Shown one piece after another: positions 60,530 through 64,000 of a DNA stretch of 64,000 bases. Location of the stretch: the NCBI RefSeq assembly GCF_023707985.1, contig NZ_BRCF01000002.1, positions 1 through 64,000 of the forward strand, written 5' to 3'. Position 1 is the stretch's first letter; each line of letters begins with the position of its first letter. A program made the translations under genes and the position numbers. The DNA is from Sporosarcina sp. NCCP-2716 (GTDB lineage: Bacteria > Bacillota > Bacilli > Bacillales_A > Planococcaceae). The notes beneath the pieces were generated by a model that searched no databases, had not been told where the DNA came from, and saw nothing but the letters and a program-made list of their open reading frames with translations.

Positions 60530-62476
60530 TCAGCGGACGATCAGCACCCCGTTTTCCAGCCTCGCAGTAATGCCGATCAGCAGTTCAGCCACTTGGTGTG
60601 TCTCTTCCCCGACATACAGCACAGTCCCCGGAAAAGCGATTCCGATGACGATCGCCCCTTCCCTGCCCGTTCTGACAACCGTCTGGACACCGCGTTTCGA
60701 ACCGCATTCCTTTATGGAGACAGATCGTTCTCCCGTCAGTTCCCCTCCCCGGCAGATACCATCCACCCGCAAATCCCGTTTCGCATGGACAGTGCACTGG
60801 GCGAGCCCCTGCTCCGTCACATGTATCGACCCTGAACAGACCAGCTGGCTGTTCACTGCGTAAGGCAGTGTCAGTTCTGCCGGTTCAAGTTCCGTTTTCG
60901 CCCGGTACTGGTCATACAGCTGTTCAGCGGATTGCAGGAACCCGAGAAACTGCTGTCCGTCCTCCACGCCGGCATGCAGCGTATGTACGAAAAGATGGTA
61001 CAGATTCATCTGCAGTTCCTGCCATTTCGGATGCACGCCCTCCGCCTTCAAAGAGAGGAACGGCTGAAGCTCCTCCAGGAAGGTGTCATACCGGTCACCA
61101 AGAACTGTCCGGATCAGCTTCTTCACTTCCTGCCCCTCCAGTTCAGCGGCCTCCGCCTGCCTCAGCCGAGCAATGGTGATGATCACCGTTCTGAGAGACT
61201 GCAGGCCGGGCAGGATGGACGACAGCCGTTCCGCATACATTGCATCTCCCGACTGCCGGATTCCCGCCTCGAGCCGGGAGGAGGATACGTGACCGCTGAC
61301 CAGGATTCCACGGCCGGCCTTCACTGCGGATTTCCTGACGTCCTTTCCGATGACAGCCTTTCCCGTAACATCCACGGCACACCCCTGCGTCACGCTTCCC
61401 GCCACCGTTACATCCCCATCGAACCGTACGTTCCCGCTCGCCAGATCCACTTCATCAAGAGCGATCGTGTCTGCGATCTCAATGGAGATACAGCCGTCTT
61501 TCCGAAGGATCGACAGCTTCCCCGGACAATCAGCGAACAGATGGTTCCCGGTTCTTGCAACATTCCTTCCGAGCAGGATGTCAGCCGGTTTCCCGTCTTC
61601 TGCAGGAATCTCGTTCCCGAATATATCCTCTCCGGACTGACCTGGAACAGGAGGCAGGACGGCCGCGACCAGCTGTCCCGCCTGGACAAAACGGACCGCT
61701 GTCTTTTCCCGGTAATCGATCCTCGTTTCTTCTTCAGCGAGTGTGCCGCCATCTACATCGATCTGCACCTCGATATCCCCATCGAGACCCGCTTTGGGGA
61801 AAGTGCCCCGTGCGATGATTCCCTCATATGGGACTGTCGTTTCGCAAGCTTCCCACAGCACCCGCTTATCGAGTGCGGCGGTGACGCCGAGCTGACTGCA
61901 AGCTTCCCGGATCATCTGCTGGGAGAGATCGTTGACCGTCTCAGCCGTCTCTTCCGTTTCCACGCGAAGATGATCGGCATAAGGGGTGTCCTTGACCGTC
62001 CGGGTGATTTTCCTGCCCGGTGTCACACTCAGCAGGGCAAGCGCCCCCTGTTCACGGATCGTGATGGACAGCTGAGCCCGCGTCAGCTCATCGATCGTCC
62101 TTATGTGGACGCTGTCCGATTCGGATACGGGCGTGCCGCCATCCGTCTTCCGGCCGTTCACGATCACCTGGACACCCTCCCCTGCTTCGATGACAGGAAG
62201 CGGAGCCCCGGGCACCGTCTGCACATCCGCCCTTCCGGATGTGATGCATATCCCATGGGTTCCGGCAGGCCGATCCGCCCTGCCGCCGCTTGCCGCCTGA
62301 TAACGGACGGGCGTCACGACCACTTCCGCCAGACGCGTCCGGGCCGGGCTCTCCTGTGTTTCCGCCGTCTGTGTCACGTGGATTCGGACGTCGGACAGAC
62401 CGAGTCCGAGTATGCCGAGCGCGGCTTCCACTGCCTGTTCCACCGTTTTGCCGCGCACCGTAATCGCTTTTCCCAT
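60530..62476 (-). CDS. FapA/DUF342-family protein with N-terminal Jag-like domain
   Basis: A 648-aa protein. The first 50 residues (GKAITVRGKTVEQAVEAALGILGLG) resemble the Jag_N/SpoIIIJ-associated domain. The central and C-terminal parts form the FapA/DUF342 region: ALDKRVLWEACETTVPYEGIIARGTFP, then a beta-helix-like repeat region around DVTVAGSVTQGCAVDVTGKAVIGKDV and SIHVTEQGLAQCTVHAKRDLRVDG. The role is unclear; related proteins are called flagellar assembly protein A or polymer-forming-like. No flagellar gene lies in the window. ATG 62476 has GGGAG upstream. Confidence 0.8.
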   Translation of the reverse strand: MGKAITVRGKTVEQAVEAALGILGLGLSDVRIHVTQTAETQESPARTRLAEVVVTPVRYQAASGGRADRPAGTHGICITSGRADVQTVPGAPLPVIEAGEGVQVIVNGRKTDGGTPVSESDSVHIRTIDELTRAQLSITIREQGALALLSVTPGRKITRTVKDTPYADHLRVETEETAETVNDLSQQMIREACSQLGVTAALDKRVLWEACETTVPYEGIIARGTFPKAGLDGDIEVQIDVDGGTLAEEETRIDYREKTAVRFVQAGQLVAAVLPPVPGQSGEDIFGNEIPAEDGKPADILLGRNVARTGNHLFADCPGKLSILRKDGCISIEIADTIALDEVDLASGNVRFDGDVTVAGSVTQGCAVDVTGKAVIGKDVRKSAVKAGRGILVSGHVSSSRLEAGIRQSGDAMYAERLSSILPGLQSLRTVIITIARLRQAEAAELEGQEVKKLIRTVLGDRYDTFLEELQPFLSLKAEGVHPKWQELQMNLYHLFVHTLHAGVEDGQQFLGFLQSAEQLYDQYRAKTELEPAELTLPYAVNSQLVCSGSIHVTEQGLAQCTVHAKRDLRVDGICRGGELTGERSVSIKECGSKRGVQTVVRTGREGAIVIGIAFPGTVLYVGEETHQVAELLIGITARLENGVLIVR

Positions 62477-62546
62477 GTCGTCTCCCACTCTCTTTCAATC
62501 TGGTTGAGCTAAGTGTAGCATAGGCGGTATTGCGGCCGGCAGACAC

Positions 62547-62581
62547 AAAAGACCGATTCCGGGTCCCGGAATCGGTCTTTT
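62547..62581. terminator. bidirectional intrinsic terminator
   Basis: AAAGACCGATTCCGGG pairs with CCCGGAATCGGTCTTT, an almost loop-free perfect stem with A and T runs. In use it ends the siderophore-binding-protein transcript on the minus strand. Confidence 0.9.
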
Positions 62582-62588
62582 GCGCTGA

Positions 62589-63557
62589 TTATAGTCCTGC
62601 TTCCACTTCGTCTATCATTTCTTTCATGGACTGCAGTCCGCCGCCTGAAAGGTACCAATACTCCCCGTTCAGATAGACGATTTTGTCGTTTTCAAAGGCT
62701 TTCGTTTTCTTCACGAGATCGTTCTCGATCGCATTTTTCGCATTGTCCCCCTGGCCGATCGCCGCATCGCGATCGATGACGAACAAGACATCCGGATTCG
62801 TTTCGAGAATGTATTCGAACGTAATGTTCTGTCCATGTGTGGACGCTTCGATTCCTTCATCCGCTGCCGGGAATCCGAACACATCGTGGATCAGGCCGAA
62901 GCGGGAGCTCGGTCCGTACGCACTGACTTTCCCTTCACTTGCAAGGACGATCAGCGCTTTGCTGTCTGTCTCTGATGTTTTAGCCTTGATCTCTTCAATC
63001 TTTTTGTCCACTTGTGCCATTTCATCTTTCATTTCGTCTTCTTTGTCAAAGACTTGAGCTACGATATCCATGTTGTGTTTAAATGAATCCATATAGTTAG
63101 CTGAATCAATGCCGACAAAGATTGTCGGAGCTATCTCTTTAAACTGGTCATAGAGATCCGCCTGGCGACCGGAGATGAAGATGACGTCCGGCTTCATGGC
63201 ATGCAGTGCTTCGAAGTCAGGCTCTTTCAAGCTTCCGAGGTTCGTGTAATCGGATGACTTGTATTTTTCGAGATACGCGGGGATCGTCGCCTGCGGCAGT
63301 CCCGCTACATCGATTCCGAGTTCGTCAAGTGTATCCAGAACGCCGAAGTCGAACACAGCCACTGTTTTCGGTGTGCCTTCGAGTACCGCTTCCCCGAGTT
63401 CGTGCTTGATGGTCAAGTTTTTCGTTTCGCCTGCTGCGGAGCTGTCCGTATTGCCTTCTGCCGCCGGTTTCTGATCCTCATTTTTCGAGCCGCATGCTGC
63501 AAGGACGAGCAGCAGTGTAAACGTAAGCACAAATAGGGATAGTTTTTTCATGGTCAT
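62589..63557 (-). CDS. yclQ: siderophore-binding lipoprotein (YclQ/FatB-like)
   Basis: A 322-aa periplasmic-binding-type lipoprotein. The signal peptide has lipobox VLAAC; a Ser/Ala-rich linker follows, then two lobes of the FecB/TroA fold (PKTVAVFDFGVLDTLDELGI, KPDVIFISGR, KALIVLASEGKVSAYGP). Similar to B. subtilis YclQ, which binds petrobactin and related catecholates. GGAAGG is 9 nt before ATG 63557; a second ATG two codons on is possible. It follows the ATPase gene, matching the yclNOPQ order. Confidence 0.85.
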   Translation of the reverse strand: MTMKKLSLFVLTFTLLLVLAACGSKNEDQKPAAEGNTDSSAAGETKNLTIKHELGEAVLEGTPKTVAVFDFGVLDTLDELGIDVAGLPQATIPAYLEKYKSSDYTNLGSLKEPDFEALHAMKPDVIFISGRQADLYDQFKEIAPTIFVGIDSANYMDSFKHNMDIVAQVFDKEDEMKDEMAQVDKKIEEIKAKTSETDSKALIVLASEGKVSAYGPSSRFGLIHDVFGFPAADEGIEASTHGQNITFEYILETNPDVLFVIDRDAAIGQGDNAKNAIENDLVKKTKAFENDKIVYLNGEYWYLSGGGLQSMKEMIDEVEAGL

Positions 63558-63579
63558 GGATTCGTACCTTCCTTTTCGT

Positions 63580-64000
63580 TTAAGAGTTGAAATAGACGCA
63601 TATTCTGCAGTTGTTCATCTGCTGGATCGGGATATCCATATCGTAGATTTCCCGCAGCGACTCGGAATTGATAATGTCATTGGTCGGTCCGTCCTTGACG
63701 ACCTGGCCTTCTTTCATGGCTACGATACGGTCCGAGTAGACGGACGCGAAGTTGATGTCGTGCAGGACGATGACGACCGTCTTGCCGAGCTCATCGACGA
63801 GCCGGCGCAGGATCTTCATGATCTGAACGGAGTGTTTCATGTCCAGGTTGTTGAGCGGTTCGTCCAGCAGGATGTAGTCCGTGTCCTGGGCGATGACCAT
63901 GGCGATGAACGCCCGCTGCCGCTGCCCGCCGGACAACTCCTCCAAGTACTGATGCTGCATATCCATGAGGTCCATGTAGTCGAGTGCCTGGTTAACAATT
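63580..64000 (-). CDS. yclP: siderophore ABC transporter ATPase (YclP-like), 5' end beyond the window
   Basis: The last 140 or so residues of an FeCT-type ATPase. Signature LSGGQRQRAFIAMVIAQ, Walker B YILLDEPLNNLD and the switch His in VIVLHDINFASVYSDR are visible; Walker A lies outside. The frame is open to position 64000 on the minus strand, so the gene is cut by the window edge. The permease genes yclN and yclO should follow to the right. Confidence 0.88.
   Translation of the reverse strand, partial: IVNQALDYMDLMDMQHQYLEELSGGQRQRAFIAMVIAQDTDYILLDEPLNNLDMKHSVQIMKILRRLVDELGKTVVIVLHDINFASVYSDRIVAMKEGQVVKDGPTNDIINSESLREIYDMDIPIQQMNNCRICVYFNS

Noticed and set aside
60932..62512. 526-codon frame antisense to the FapA gene
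   Set aside because: Long only because of high G+C third positions; no motif, and the sense strand has FapA/DUF342 and Jag-like domains with a ribosome binding site.

Overview
The window looks like chromosomal backbone of a Gram-positive bacterium of the order Bacillales, most likely family Planococcaceae/Caryophanaceae (Sporosarcina, Planococcus or Bhargavaea-like). Four things point there: the gene order from ddl through murF, cshA, ydbS, ydbT, ydcA, acpS, ydcC, alr, ndoAI, ndoA, the rsb-sigB operon, tex and sprT to a tRNA cluster is essentially that of Bacillus subtilis (recalled synteny); the base composition is G+C-richer than B. subtilis; there is a C30-type carotenoid cluster; and non-ATG starts with strong Shine-Dalgarno sites are common. 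The genus is inference. I see no prophage, insertion sequence, CRISPR array or defence island.

Layout. 1-152: leader of a 16S rRNA gene that should lie off the left edge on the minus strand. 153-813: six tRNA genes (minus) with two sigma-A-type promoters. 975-8517: sprT, tex, and the complete stressosome/sigma-B operon rsbRA-S-T-U-V-W-sigB-rsbX, with an internal sigma-B promoter before rsbV. 8660-12118: EndoA/EndoAI toxin-antitoxin, alr, ydcC-like lipoprotein, acpS. 12184-12813: rhomboid protease. 12898-13121: first 20-bp repeat array. 13101-20207: ydbT, ydbS, cshA, alpha/beta hydrolase, murF, ddl. 20423-22909: two tandem rodA genes. 22955-33181: cardiolipin synthase, VanY-type carboxypeptidase, MFS transporter, YidC lipoprotein, acetyltransferases, DUF1002 protein, cvfB, mntR and small stress-type genes, two with sigma-B-like promoters. 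33226-37189: two-domain acetyltransferase, a 52-bp tandem repeat array and a penicillin-acylase-family hydrolase. 37281-37552: second 20-bp array, in the 3' region of the seven-gene Mrp antiporter operon (37546-43337). 43702-50909: KdpD-like universal stress protein, murB, FAD/Rieske oxidoreductase that seems to start at CTG, ppaC, nsrR/hmp, YkvI-like permease. 51184-55004: DJ-1/PfpI protein, 3-methyladenine glycosylase, ABC exporter, cysteine-free uracil-DNA glycosylase. 55091-59149: CarH/LitR-like regulator divergent from crtN-crtM-crtO, with four TTGTACA-type boxes between. 59203-64000: niaP, FapA/DUF342 protein, and the start of a siderophore uptake locus cut by the right edge.

How the genes work together. 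Several blocks serve the cell envelope: ddl, murF, murB, alr, rodA x2, cls, vanY-type and yidC. Others serve stress and ion homeostasis: sigma-B and likely targets, Mrp, NsrR/Hmp, MntR and siderophore uptake. The carotenoid cluster sits next to a regulator whose relatives use adenosylcobalamin as a light sensor.

The most unusual items are (i) two arrays of a 20-bp unit with an almost invariant ATGAGCG core, which begin at or over the stop codon of two unrelated minus-strand genes and run into their 3' regions in the same orientation; (ii) a separate 52-bp tandem array; (iii) a CTG start codon; and (iv) a CarH-like regulator whose adenosylcobalamin signature is partly lost.
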